A DNA stretch of 64,000 nucleotides from JBARKJ01 sp049801375 (GTDB lineage: Bacteria > Nitrospirota > JACRHJ01), in the NCBI GenBank assembly GCA_049801375.1, contig JBARKJ010000046.1:1-64000 (forward strand), written 5' to 3'. Shown piece after piece: positions 7,966 to 16,936 of the stretch. Position numbers and translations under genes: made by a program. Below the pieces are notes generated by a model. The model searched no databases. It was not told where the DNA came from and was given only the letters and a program-made list of their open reading frames with translations. Within the stretch, counting starts at the first letter, position 1; each line of letters opens with the position of its first letter.

Positions 7966-8817
7966 ATGATAATAATTACGGGAATAGGAAGGTCTGGAAC
8001 CAGCTTTACCGCAAAGGTGCTGAGCGATGCTGGAGCTAATTTAAAGGGCGACTGGTTCGACGAGAAGATAAGGGCGGGAATGGAATACAAAAAGGTGGCC
8101 GAAATAAACAACCTGCTTATACAGGGGTCGGCCTCTTCGCTGGATATGGCAATCTCAAGATTAGGCCAGTCCGAAATAAAATCCGAACTCTCAGGATCCG
8201 TTATAATCAAAGACCCCAGGTTCGTGCTGACGCTGGATTTATGGTTGGCGGCAGGAACAGATGTAGAGCATATCGTATATTGCGCAAGGGATTATAAGGA
8301 GATATTCGACAGCTCTTTGAAGACTGGCGTCGGCGGCGTTGGGGACGTCAGCAACGGCGTCTTTATCCCAACCTTTAACGGCGCGAAAGTGTATTTTACT
8401 TACCTGGAGAGGATGTTCTTCAAGTTGGCCAAAGACCATGGTATCCCCATTACCACAGTCAACTTCCCTCTGAGCGCGGAGAACTTCTCCGAGTTTGAAA
8501 AACTGGCCTTCCTTGCCGACAAAGAAAGGCTCAGGAATTCCTGGGAGAAGCTGAGGAGGCCGAGAGAGATAGGCAGCCATGCCGCCCGCGTCAACGTGCC
8601 CGACGACGATCAGAGATTACGCGACGCTTTCGTGCAGCTCAGCCAAAAAGAACAAGAATTGGCGGAACTGAAGGCGAAGCTTGCCGAATCGGCCAAAGTC
8701 CGGGACAGTCTTCCCCGAAAACTCGAAAGGACTTTTAGAAAAAAACTGGTCCATCCGGTCCGGAAAAGGATTTACTCCTGTTTAAAAAATATGGTTATTC
8801 GATTTAATGGAAGATAA
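7966..8817 (+). CDS. Sulfotransferase-family protein
   Basis: The N-terminus 'MIIITGIGRSGTSFTAKVL' is the PAPS 5'-phosphosulfate-binding loop of sulfotransferases, followed by 'VIIKDPRFVLTLDLWL' and 'HIVYCARDYKEI', matching the 3'-phosphate-binding and dimer regions. The 283-residue protein probably sulfates a cell-surface glycan. Residues about 205-240 are coiled-coil-like (QKEQELAELKAKLAES), then comes a basic amphipathic C-terminal tail ('LERTFRKKLVHPVRKRI') similar to tails in two neighbouring enzymes of different folds. The start has AAGGAA upstream. It overlaps the next gene by 11 bases, so the two are cotranslated. Confidence 0.8.
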   Translation: MIIITGIGRSGTSFTAKVLSDAGANLKGDWFDEKIRAGMEYKKVAEINNLLIQGSASSLDMAISRLGQSEIKSELSGSVIIKDPRFVLTLDLWLAAGTDVEHIVYCARDYKEIFDSSLKTGVGGVGDVSNGVFIPTFNGAKVYFTYLERMFFKLAKDHGIPITTVNFPLSAENFSEFEKLAFLADKERLRNSWEKLRRPREIGSHAARVNVPDDDQRLRDAFVQLSQKEQELAELKAKLAESAKVRDSLPRKLERTFRKKLVHPVRKRIYSCLKNMVIRFNGR

Positions 8818-10003
8818 AAAAACCGTCAGCATTATAACGGTCAACCTTAACGGCAAAATGCTCCTGGCCGATCTGCTGCAGTCTGTCCGCGAACTGGAAT
8901 ACCCGCGCGAGCTCCTGGAGGTAATCGTCGTGGACAACGGCTCCGATGACGGCTCGGTTGACTACCTTGAGGAAAATTACCCGGAGGTCAAGATCATAAG
9001 GAACGAGCGGAACATGGGTTTCGCCTATCCTTGCAACCAGGGCGCACAGGCCGCGTCCGGCAGTTACCTTGCTTTTGTAAACAACGATATGAAGCTGGAC
9101 GGACGTTGGGTGGACGAAATGCTCCGGCATATCGGCGGGGACGGAAAGACAGTCTGCGTCGGTTCAAAAATACTGAATGCAGACGGGACGAAGATAGACT
9201 TCATCGGGGGCATAGTCAATTACATTGGCATGGGGTATCAGAAAAACTTCCGCAAAGACGCCTCCCTTTACAACGAAACTGTTCCGAATGAGCTACTTTT
9301 CGCATGCGGAGGCGCGATGCTCATAGACAGGAAGGTTTTCCTGGAGGTCGGCGCTTTCGATGACGATTATTTCGCATTCTTTGAGGACGTGGACCTTGGC
9401 TGGAGGCTTTGGGTGCTTGGTTATAAAGTTGTCTTTGCTCCTGGCGCCGCGGCTTACCACAAGCACCACCAGACCGCGAAATTGATCTCAAAACAGATGT
9501 TGATGACGTTGTACGAAAGAAACAGTCTCTATACCATCTACAAGAACTACGGCGTGGAAAACCTGACTAAAGCTTTTACCGTAGTCTACCTCATGTCCTC
9601 GGTTCGCCTCGCGGATTCCCTCAGGCTGAACATCTCCAAATATGTAATAAACGACCCCCTCTTTGTGAACCGTTCGGTTGGGAGAAAGAGAAGCGCAATA
9701 AAGAAGGCTTACTGGAAGCTGGCGGGTTTCTTCCTCGACACCCTCGCCAGTCTTTTGTTGGATTTCAGGTTACGCTCCCGCATGTGCGCCCCTGCACGGC
9801 GCGAGCATTTCTCACCGGCGGTGGCCGCCGCCCATTTCGGTTTCAATCTCGAACGGATGGCGGAGAAAAGAGATCTTATACAGAGAAACCGTAAAAGAAG
9901 CGATGGCGAGATACTGGAGCTTTTCAAGGATTCGTTTGGACTGGATACCGTCGAGGCAAATTACAACCGGCTCGCCATGCTCGCCAAAAAATTTCTAGAT
10001 TAA
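8807..10003 (+). CDS. Glycosyltransferase family 2 (rhamnosyltransferase-like)
   Basis: This GT-A fold inverting transferase has 398 residues. It starts with 'VSIITVNLNGKMLLADLLQS', carries the UDP/dTDP-binding 'VVDNGSDDGSVDYL' and the metal-binding 'LAFVNNDMKLD' (DxD-like NDM). The acceptor end has 'FFEDVDLGWRLWVLGYKV', the ED-motif typical of WbbL-type rhamnosyltransferases. It probably extends an O-chain or outer core in the cytoplasm. The C-terminal 150 residues are a long helical extension with no recognised domain. It is coupled to the sulfotransferase by overlap and followed after 9 bases by another transferase. Confidence 0.87.
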   Translation: MEDKKTVSIITVNLNGKMLLADLLQSVRELEYPRELLEVIVVDNGSDDGSVDYLEENYPEVKIIRNERNMGFAYPCNQGAQAASGSYLAFVNNDMKLDGRWVDEMLRHIGGDGKTVCVGSKILNADGTKIDFIGGIVNYIGMGYQKNFRKDASLYNETVPNELLFACGGAMLIDRKVFLEVGAFDDDYFAFFEDVDLGWRLWVLGYKVVFAPGAAAYHKHHQTAKLISKQMLMTLYERNSLYTIYKNYGVENLTKAFTVVYLMSSVRLADSLRLNISKYVINDPLFVNRSVGRKRSAIKKAYWKLAGFFLDTLASLLLDFRLRSRMCAPARREHFSPAVAAAHFGFNLERMAEKRDLIQRNRKRSDGEILELFKDSFGLDTVEANYNRLAMLAKKFLD

Positions 10004-10012
10004 GCATCCCGG

Positions 10013-11200
10013 ATGGAAAAAAAACCAAAAATACTTTGCGTCACTCCGGAAGTGGACGCCCCGTTCATCATCAATATCCTCCAGCCGCTTGAGATATTGA
10101 AAGCCCGGGGCGAAGCCGTGTTTACCGTGAAAAAAGAAAAAGACGCGCTGATACATGACGCGATGCGCCATGACATCATACTTTTTTTCAGGAACTCATC
10201 TCCCGCCAGATTGAAGTTGCTGCATTTCTCGAAGCTTGCCGGAAAACTGGTCATCTATTCCGTGGACGATAATTTTTTCGAGTTGGCATCTTCCGAAAAA
10301 GGGCCGATGGACGCTCTCCTGCTGGATGCCCATTCACGTTATATGCAGAAGTCCGACATCGTCCTTGTATACTCGGATCCTATGGTGGAACAGGCCTCCC
10401 GGCTTAACCTGAACGTTATAAAGATGCTTCCGGGAGGCATAGATTTTTCCAGATTCGGCGGCATCGGGAGACGGCGGGATAAAAAAGACAAGATCCGCAT
10501 AATCTACGCCACGTCGCGTTTCGGAAACGACATACTCTCAAAGCAGTTCCTGCCCGCCCTGAAAAAAATATTAACCGAGTACAAAGGACGGGTGGAGATG
10601 GACCTGTGGGGGTTCAGGCCCGTTGAGCTCGAAGGTATTCCGGGAGTGGGCTATGCCCAAAAGATGGATTATCTCACATACATCAAGCGTCTTTATGCTG
10701 AGGATTTCGATATAGGACTGGCCCCATTGCAGGATGACCTGTTCCACCGGTCAAAGACGAACACAAAACTCAGGGATTACGGCGCGTGCGGCATCGCGGG
10801 AATTTATTCAAATGTGGACGTTTATTCGGATTGCGTTTCGGATGGCAAGACGGGCCTGCTAGTGGACAATACCGACGACGCATGGTATCAGGCTATGAAG
10901 AAATTAATAGATGATGAAACACTCAGAGAATCCATAAAAAAGAACGCGCACCAGTACGTCAGGACTAATTATGATATGAAAGCGACGGCGGACATGTTCT
11001 ACGATATATTCAGCAAAGCGGCAGACGATTTTAACCGAGAGGCGAAAAAGCTACCGACGAATATCAGATTAATTTCCGGTTTCCTGGATATCTCAATGAT
11101 ATTTCGGGTGCGCCTTAAAACAAACCTCAAGGCACTAGAGCATTCTTTCCGGAAATACGTCCGCGATCCGCTGAGAGATTTATTCAGGAAGAGGCTGTAA
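10013..11200 (+). CDS. Glycosyltransferase, GT-B fold (family 4-like)
   Basis: This 395-residue GT-B protein opens 'KILCVTPEVDAPFIINILQPLEIL'-like, with a central 'IKMLPGGIDFSRF' linker and a C-terminal donor domain 'RIIYATSRFGNDI' and 'KLRDYGACGIAGIYSN', where family 4 enzymes carry the donor-binding Glu/Gly loop. The sugar specificity is unknown. The last 28 residues form a basic amphipathic tail ('ALEHSFRKYVRDPLRDLF'). It is the last gene of the plus-strand unit. Its 3' end overlaps the convergent gene's 3' end by 17 bases, leaving no room for a terminator between them. Confidence 0.8.
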   Translation: MEKKPKILCVTPEVDAPFIINILQPLEILKARGEAVFTVKKEKDALIHDAMRHDIILFFRNSSPARLKLLHFSKLAGKLVIYSVDDNFFELASSEKGPMDALLLDAHSRYMQKSDIVLVYSDPMVEQASRLNLNVIKMLPGGIDFSRFGGIGRRRDKKDKIRIIYATSRFGNDILSKQFLPALKKILTEYKGRVEMDLWGFRPVELEGIPGVGYAQKMDYLTYIKRLYAEDFDIGLAPLQDDLFHRSKTNTKLRDYGACGIAGIYSNVDVYSDCVSDGKTGLLVDNTDDAWYQAMKKLIDDETLRESIKKNAHQYVRTNYDMKATADMFYDIFSKAADDFNREAKKLPTNIRLISGFLDISMIFRVRLKTNLKALEHSFRKYVRDPLRDLFRKRL

Positions 11201-12185
11201 CGATCTCCTCAATCAGGGAAATATATTCTTTAAGGTAGCCTTCGCGGGAGTACCTTTCCGCAACCGTCTTCCGTCCTTCGGCCCCCATCTTTTTTCTAAG
11301 CGAGGCATCGGCTATTAGCTCCGCAAGGCGCGCTTCCCACTCGTCAGGATTGCCGGCGAGGAACCCGTTTACGCCGTCTTTGATAATTTCGCAGTTTATC
11401 CCTACCGGCGACGCAACAGCCGGCACGCCCACCGAGAAATACTGGAGTATTTTGAACCCGCACTTGCCCCTACTCCATATATCGTCCGTAAGGGGCATAA
11501 GCCCGATGTCCATCTCGCGCAGGAATTCCAACTCATTTTCTGTGCTCCATATTCTTTTATTTATCTTGATCCCTTCAATGTCGGGGAAATCGCTGCATAC
11601 TACTGAAAGGGAGACGTAAGAAAATTTCCGGGCGAGGTTTTGAAATACCGGGGCCAGAGCTTTAAGATAAAAGAGGTTCCCCTCCATGCCGATCCAGCCG
11701 ATTTTGACTTCCTCAGCTTTCTTATCGCCCGGACTATATTTTGCCGTATCCACAGGGGTAGAAAGTATTACAGGCTCCTTTCCAGCCTTCCTCGCCTCTT
11801 CGGCTAGAAAAGAATTTCCCGCCACGACGGCATCTGCTGATGCAACTACCTTCCTGAACTTCCTGAGGCTTTTATCTCCTGGTCTGCTGCATCTTTTTTC
11901 AGCATACATCACTGCATCGTCAAAATCATACAAGATGTTTCGGCAAATTCGCGATAGGATAGCTATTTCAAAAGGCTTCAGAAGCTTTCTGTGCAGGATG
12001 ACAATATCTGAACCCGCAATTTTCAGATATAGCCGAAGCCTCCCAATTGCCCCACTTGGCACCGGCAAATACAGGCATTTATGGCCTCTCGCGCACATCT
12101 CCTGGTAAAGAGGCAATATCCGGTGCCTGCTGCTCGGATCACTCTCTTTGTGCACAACGAAAGCTATCTTCTTCGGTTCAGGCAT
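11184..12185 (-). CDS. Glycosyltransferase family 4
   Basis: This is a 333-residue GT-B transferase. The N-terminal half starts 'KKIAFVVHKESDPSSRHRI', has 'ILYDFDDAVMYA' and 'ADAVVAGNSFLAEEARKAG', and the donor half has 'IGWIGMEGNLFYLKAL' and 'ILQYFSVGVPAVASPVG', the usual nucleotide-sugar loop. It is short for the family but complete. It probably acts on the LPS core or O-chain. Its ATG overlaps the asnB stop by 8 bases, so the two are translated as a unit. Confidence 0.85.
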   Translation of the reverse strand: MPEPKKIAFVVHKESDPSSRHRILPLYQEMCARGHKCLYLPVPSGAIGRLRLYLKIAGSDIVILHRKLLKPFEIAILSRICRNILYDFDDAVMYAEKRCSRPGDKSLRKFRKVVASADAVVAGNSFLAEEARKAGKEPVILSTPVDTAKYSPGDKKAEEVKIGWIGMEGNLFYLKALAPVFQNLARKFSYVSLSVVCSDFPDIEGIKINKRIWSTENELEFLREMDIGLMPLTDDIWSRGKCGFKILQYFSVGVPAVASPVGINCEIIKDGVNGFLAGNPDEWEARLAELIADASLRKKMGAEGRKTVAERYSREGYLKEYISLIEEIVTASS

Positions 12186-14013
12186 GGCTCTCCCAGATGC
12201 CCATTACCAGCAAGGCCCAAAGCCTGTTTGCATGGTTCCTTTCTCCAGAGAAATGTTCCCGCATCAACTTCTCTATATATATCTGATTAAAGAACTCGCC
12301 TATAATGCCCGAATTTTTCAGAACCCGCTCAGTCTTCTCGCGAAGAGGCCCTTTAAGCCATTCTCCGACCGGAATGCTGAAGCCTTTTTTACGCCTATCA
12401 ATCAGGCTGTCGGGTATCTTCCCCCTCATTGCCTCTTTGAGAATATATTTTGTAACCCCACTTTTAACTTTAAATGAAGAAGGGAGCGACGCCGAAAATT
12501 CCAGCAGCTCATGGTCCAGGAACGGCGAACGCACCTCCAGCGAATTAGCCATGCTGGCGATATCCATCTTTACCAGCAGGTCACCCGGAAGGTAATGGTT
12601 GAAATCCAACGCCAGCATTTTGTCCAGGGGTGAGAGATTCTCGATACCATCGGATAATCCCGAGGAGATCTCTTCCCATCTCGTACCCGATACCGCGCTT
12701 CTCATCCTTTTATTATAAAGAAGCTCTTTCATGTACGGCAGAAAAAAATCTGAATAGTATAAAGATTGAGCCTGCGGCTGGAATGATTTCAGAATTTTAT
12801 GCTTTAGTTTGCCGGCAGGATTTTTGCAATTAAATACATGCGCCATATTATTCGAAAGCAGCGCCGGCATCATTGTCTGCAGGAGCCGCAGTTTGTATTT
12901 GTCATACCCTGCAAAGTTCTCGTCTCCGCCGTCTCCATTTAAAGCCACGGTGACAAACTTTCGGGCCATTTTAGAAACATAAAATGACGGCACCGCAGAT
13001 TTATCCGCAAACGGTTCTCCATAGACCTTCGGCAAGAAGTCCAATGTTGAGCCGATTTCCGGGTCAACTACCAGCTCGTGTATCTCTGAACTGCAATGCA
13101 TTGCCGCTTCTCTGGCGAAGGGCAGTTCGTTGTGTTTCTCTTCTTCGAAACCGATAGAAAAGCTTTTTATCTTTCCTGACGCGGCCCTTGACATAAAATA
13201 TAAAATCGCACTTGAGTCCAGACCTCCGGAGAGGAGCGCGCCAAGAGGGACATCACTTATCATCCGCAGACGCACAGCTTCTTCTAGCCGCCTCAGGATC
13301 TCCTCTTTGGCTTCTCTTTCACTGATATTTATTTTTTTTGAATAATCGAGTTTCCAGTACCTTTCTATGGAAACAGCGCCGTCCTTCACTACCATGTAAT
13401 GGGCTGGTGGAAGTTTCCTAATGCCTCTATAAATCGAATAGGGGTGCGGGATGAACTGCCAGGAAAGGTAAAGGTCGAGTGATTCCAGGTCCAGGGTCCG
13501 GTCTACATCAGGGTCCTTCAGGAGCGAATTGATTTCGGAAGAAAAGCTTATCCAGTTCTTCCCCTGGGCATATACCAGCGGTTTTTTCCCGACCCTGTCG
13601 CGTGCCATGAACAGCTTACGTTCTTTTTCATCCCAAATGGCGAAAGCAAACATGCCTCGGAGGTATCGGAGACAATCGATTCCATATTCTTCATAAAGGT
13701 GTACCAGCACCTCCGTATCAGTACGGCTTTTGAAATCATGCCCTTTCATTAAAAGCGAGTCCCGAAGCTGTGCAAAGTTATAAATCTCTCCGTTCAAAAC
13801 AACCCAGATGTCGCCCCGTTCATTTGAAATAGGCTGTTTGCCGCCCCGGACATCTATGATGGACAGCCGGCGCATGCCTAGGCCCGTGCCGCCTTTCAGA
13901 TAAAATCCCCGGTCGTCAGGTCCGCGGTGTGTCATTGCATCAGTCATCGCGCCGATTAAAGCTGAATCGACGGGGGTGGCGTCAAAATTTATCTTGCCGC
14001 ATATCCCGCACAT
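12178..14013 (-). CDS. asnB: Asparagine synthase (glutamine-hydrolysing)
   Basis: This 611-residue enzyme has Cys2 ('MCGICGKINF') as the N-terminal nucleophile after Met removal, the class II glutaminase domain (residues about 2-190, with 'RGPDDRGFY' and 'NGEIYNF') and a synthetase domain with the PP-loop 'GALLSGGLDSSAILYFM' near residue 260. Members inside LPS loci often amidate sugar carboxylates rather than aspartate. Here the nearby uronate-type epimerase makes that plausible, but it is inference. ATG 14011-14013 shares a base with the upstream stop (TGATG), so it is coupled to the glycosyltransferase before it. Confidence 0.92.
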   Translation of the reverse strand: MCGICGKINFDATPVDSALIGAMTDAMTHRGPDDRGFYLKGGTGLGMRRLSIIDVRGGKQPISNERGDIWVVLNGEIYNFAQLRDSLLMKGHDFKSRTDTEVLVHLYEEYGIDCLRYLRGMFAFAIWDEKERKLFMARDRVGKKPLVYAQGKNWISFSSEINSLLKDPDVDRTLDLESLDLYLSWQFIPHPYSIYRGIRKLPPAHYMVVKDGAVSIERYWKLDYSKKINISEREAKEEILRRLEEAVRLRMISDVPLGALLSGGLDSSAILYFMSRAASGKIKSFSIGFEEEKHNELPFAREAAMHCSSEIHELVVDPEIGSTLDFLPKVYGEPFADKSAVPSFYVSKMARKFVTVALNGDGGDENFAGYDKYKLRLLQTMMPALLSNNMAHVFNCKNPAGKLKHKILKSFQPQAQSLYYSDFFLPYMKELLYNKRMRSAVSGTRWEEISSGLSDGIENLSPLDKMLALDFNHYLPGDLLVKMDIASMANSLEVRSPFLDHELLEFSASLPSSFKVKSGVTKYILKEAMRGKIPDSLIDRRKKGFSIPVGEWLKGPLREKTERVLKNSGIIGEFFNQIYIEKLMREHFSGERNHANRLWALLVMGIWESHA

Positions 14014-15125
14014 CAGCGATTTCTCCCGCAGAGAGACATATATAAACCTTCGTACTGGTCCACTATCCTGTCCCAGTCGTAAATTTTTACTTCCTGCAAC
14101 GCTGCCGCCCCCATTGCCTTCCGCAGATTATCATCCCGCATTAATCTCAGCATCGCTTTCGCCAGGGCTTCTACACTTTCTTTCGTTACAAGAATGCCGT
14201 TTACGCCGTCTTTAACCACTTCAAGATTTCCGCCGACTGCGGCGGCTATCAAAGGCTTACCAGATGCCATAAATTCCAGATTAGAATTTGAAAAGGGTTC
14301 TCTCCTTGAAGATGACACGCCAAAGAGGCAGCCGGAAAGGGCATCCAGTTTATCCTTTCCGGAGATGATTCCCGTGAATATAATTTTTCCCTTTAGCCCC
14401 AATTTCTCCGCCAGCTTGCGGAGGCTTTCCTCCTCAGGGCCCATCCCGGCAATATAGAGCTTTAAATCAGGTACTTCTTTGGAAACGTCACAAAAGGCCT
14501 TGATCAAGATATCGAAGCCTTTTTTCCAGGTGAGGCTTCCAAGCGCAAGGGCATACGGCTGATCAAATCTGTTATTAAAATGAAAATTTTTATATTGCGC
14601 TGCATCCACGCCGTTGGGAATAATCTTTATATTTTGCTCTGCTACTCCCAAGCCGGTTATAATTTCATTAAGTTCCCGGCTCTGCGCCACCACCGCGTCC
14701 GCCCTCGTAAGCGCGGTTATAAGCCTTCCTTCCAGTCTTTTATTCTTTCTTATTCCTTCCCCCGGTAGTATATCGGAGCCGTGCGGGCGGATTACCAGGG
14801 GGACGTGGAACAGACTCTTAAAACTAGCGCCAACGAATCCTGTTGGATAACCGCCGTGGCAGTGGAGGAGGTCGATTGTTGTTTTCAGCCTCTCCCTGAA
14901 CAGGTAAAAAAGCGTTTGGCGGACGCCGAATCTTTTTGAAGATGGCTTTTGGTATCTGACAAGCCGGTATTTGCAGTCGACGTGGTTATCCTTATGCCGT
15001 ACCTCAGGCGCAAGAACAATGATATTATGGCCGCGATCAGAAAGCGATGTTGCCAGGTTATGAAGCATTAGTTCAGCACCGCCAATGGTGGGCAGGAAAG
15101 TGGGCGTAAAAAAAAGTATATTCAT
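14013..15125 (-). CDS. Glycosyltransferase family 4
   Basis: This GT-B transferase starts 'MNILFFTPTFLPTIGGAELMLHNLA', the classic family-4 N-terminus, and has 'VVRPHGSDILPGEG', 'IPNGVDAAQY' and the donor-binding 'SSRREPFSNSNLEFMASGKP'. I use ATG 15123-15125, which overlaps the upstream stop (ATGA) and gives 370 residues. A longer in-frame extension would run back into the upstream gene. It probably adds a hexose to the outer core. Specificity is unknown. Confidence 0.88.
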   Translation of the reverse strand: MNILFFTPTFLPTIGGAELMLHNLATSLSDRGHNIIVLAPEVRHKDNHVDCKYRLVRYQKPSSKRFGVRQTLFYLFRERLKTTIDLLHCHGGYPTGFVGASFKSLFHVPLVIRPHGSDILPGEGIRKNKRLEGRLITALTRADAVVAQSRELNEIITGLGVAEQNIKIIPNGVDAAQYKNFHFNNRFDQPYALALGSLTWKKGFDILIKAFCDVSKEVPDLKLYIAGMGPEEESLRKLAEKLGLKGKIIFTGIISGKDKLDALSGCLFGVSSSRREPFSNSNLEFMASGKPLIAAAVGGNLEVVKDGVNGILVTKESVEALAKAMLRLMRDDNLRKAMGAAALQEVKIYDWDRIVDQYEGLYMSLCGRNR

Positions 15126-16177
15126 TGCGTGCCCAGCAGCTCTTCTATCGCAGAGATGACCTCTTGTACCGTTATGGCTTCCAGACAGTCGCTTTTTTTG
15201 CTTCCGCCACAGCCGGCCTTCTGGCAGGGCAGGCATGGAAACATATCTTTCTTCATCACCACGCGGGCCTTATCCGTAAACGGCGCCCAGACCCTGTAGT
15301 CCGACGGCCCGAACAGGGCTACTACCGGTGTCCCGACCGCCGCCGCTATGTGCATCGGCGCGGAATCCACTCCGAAAGATAGTCTGCTCATCTTAATGAG
15401 CGAAGCGAGCTGCCCAAGGGTCAAAAGGCCGGAGAGATTTATTGGGCGTGCCGTGGCAAGGTTTGCAATGTCGATTACCTTTCCCGCCTCTTCCTTGTCC
15501 GGAGCGGAAGTCATTATCACCCTTAGACCATTTGCCTGAAGGTAATCTATAACCTCGGCGATCGATTTATCGTTCCAACACTTGAACGGCCATCGGGAGG
15601 TCGGATGCACCGTGGCTATCGGCTCGTTTTCCTTGACCCCTCGATCCGCGAGCAGCCCCCGGACATATTCGTCGTCTTTTTTTGATGTATAAAGCTCCAG
15701 CTTCTGCCCTGCCGGCGAGATTCCAAGCGGCCTGACCATCTCCAGGTCCATCAGCGCACGGTGCTTGTCCCATATCTGCGGGACGATGCTTGTAAAAATC
15801 CGGTTCTTGCCCAGGAAGCCTTTTTTTGTCGGGTCCGCTCCAATCTTTATCCTCGCCCCGGAAACCAGGCACATTATGGCACCCCTGTCGCCTTCGGTCA
15901 TATTAATCGCAATGTCAAATTTTTTGTCTCGGAGCGATTTCAGGAGAATTAAATCCTTCATCAACCCGCTCCCCTTCCTGAACGTGAGGATTTCATCGAT
16001 GGAAGGGTTGGACGCGAGTATGTCCTCCATCCCGAAAGGTACCACGGCGGTTATCTCCGCCTCCGGCATGGCGTCTTTCAACGCGCGGAGCGCAGGGGTC
16101 ATCATCAGGACGTCTCCGATATGCCTGAGCTTTATGACCAGGATCCTCTTTACGTTTTCCAGTTTGGCCTTGTCCAT
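15122..16177 (-). CDS. LPS heptosyltransferase-like glycosyltransferase, family 9
   Basis: This inverting GT-B transferase of the ADP-heptose:LPS family has 351 residues. It starts 'RILVIKLRHIGDVLMMTPAL', has 'VHPTSRWPFKCW', and the family-9 donor site 'FGVDSAPMHIAAAVGTPVVALFGPS'. The cluster 'CLPCQKAGCGGSKKSDC' near the C-terminus resembles the Cys-rich loop common in this family. The very similar genes at 17.1 and 18.7 kb form a heptosyltransferase set. Which one is WaaC, WaaF or WaaQ cannot be fixed by eye. It overlaps the next gene by 4 bases. Confidence 0.87.
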   Translation of the reverse strand: MDKAKLENVKRILVIKLRHIGDVLMMTPALRALKDAMPEAEITAVVPFGMEDILASNPSIDEILTFRKGSGLMKDLILLKSLRDKKFDIAINMTEGDRGAIMCLVSGARIKIGADPTKKGFLGKNRIFTSIVPQIWDKHRALMDLEMVRPLGISPAGQKLELYTSKKDDEYVRGLLADRGVKENEPIATVHPTSRWPFKCWNDKSIAEVIDYLQANGLRVIMTSAPDKEEAGKVIDIANLATARPINLSGLLTLGQLASLIKMSRLSFGVDSAPMHIAAAVGTPVVALFGPSDYRVWAPFTDKARVVMKKDMFPCLPCQKAGCGGSKKSDCLEAITVQEVISAIEELLGTQ

Positions 16178-16180
16178 CGG

Positions 16181-16936
16181 CTACTTCTTATCTTTCAGCT
16201 CCATTTCAAGGAGCTTCGCATATTTTGAAAAGACGTAAAAAGAATACAGCCCCGCCAGCAGAAACCCGTATATCCCGTCCAGGAAGCCCCTCTTCAGGAA
16301 GAACATCTTCATAAAGGTTCCTTGCGGCCTGAAAATCATGTCGGCAATACTTGCCTTCCGGCCGTCCTTCCTCAACTCCTCCGCCGCGAGGGTCGAGTAT
16401 TTATCCATCCTCCGGAGGTAATCAGAAACGCCGTCGTAGGTGAAATGGAGCATGGGGTTTTTTAAATACCCCGCCTCCCCGTTCAGCTTCACGGCTTCAT
16501 GTACGGACCGCTCTTTAAACCGTCCCCGCCTCCTGTCAAAAAGGCGGACGGAATAGTCCGGATACCAGCCGCCGTGTCCGATCTCCCTGCCCATGAAGTG
16601 GTTCCTGCGCGGGCAGAAATATCCTGGTTTATCCGGCACGGCGTCCATCAGCCTCTTAATCTCTTTGGCAAGGCCGGGAGTTATCCTCTCGTCAGAGTCC
16701 AGGACGAACACCCAGTCGTTTCCAGCCAGATCGACCACCCGCTGTTTCTGGCCGGAGAAGCCGCGCCACTCTTCCTGAAAGATTTTATCCGTGAACTCCC
16801 TGCAAATTTCAAGTGTCCCATCCGTGCTGAAGGAATCCAGCACAACCACCTCGTCCGCGAAAGACGCGCTTTCAAGCGCCTCCCTGATATTTTTTTCTTC
16901 GTTCAACGTAATGACGACGACTGAAAGGGCTGTCAT
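16181..16936 (-). CDS. waaE: Family 2 LPS core glycosyltransferase, WaaE/KdtX type
   Basis: This GT-A transferase of 251 residues begins 'LSVVVITLNEEKNIREAL', then has 'VVLDSFSTDGTLEI', the DxD-type 'WVFVLDSDERI' and the WaaE signature region 'GHGGWYPDYSVRLFDRR'. The C-terminal 60 residues contain 'FMKMFFLKRGFLDGIYGFLLAGLYSFYVF', a hydrophobic membrane-associating segment typical of WaaE/KdtX. WaaE adds a beta-glucose to heptose I of the inner core. The family call is firm; donor and linkage are inferred from the family. Confidence 0.87.
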   Translation of the reverse strand: MTALSVVVITLNEEKNIREALESASFADEVVVLDSFSTDGTLEICREFTDKIFQEEWRGFSGQKQRVVDLAGNDWVFVLDSDERITPGLAKEIKRLMDAVPDKPGYFCPRRNHFMGREIGHGGWYPDYSVRLFDRRRGRFKERSVHEAVKLNGEAGYLKNPMLHFTYDGVSDYLRRMDKYSTLAAEELRKDGRKASIADMIFRPQGTFMKMFFLKRGFLDGIYGFLLAGLYSFYVFSKYAKLLEMELKDKK

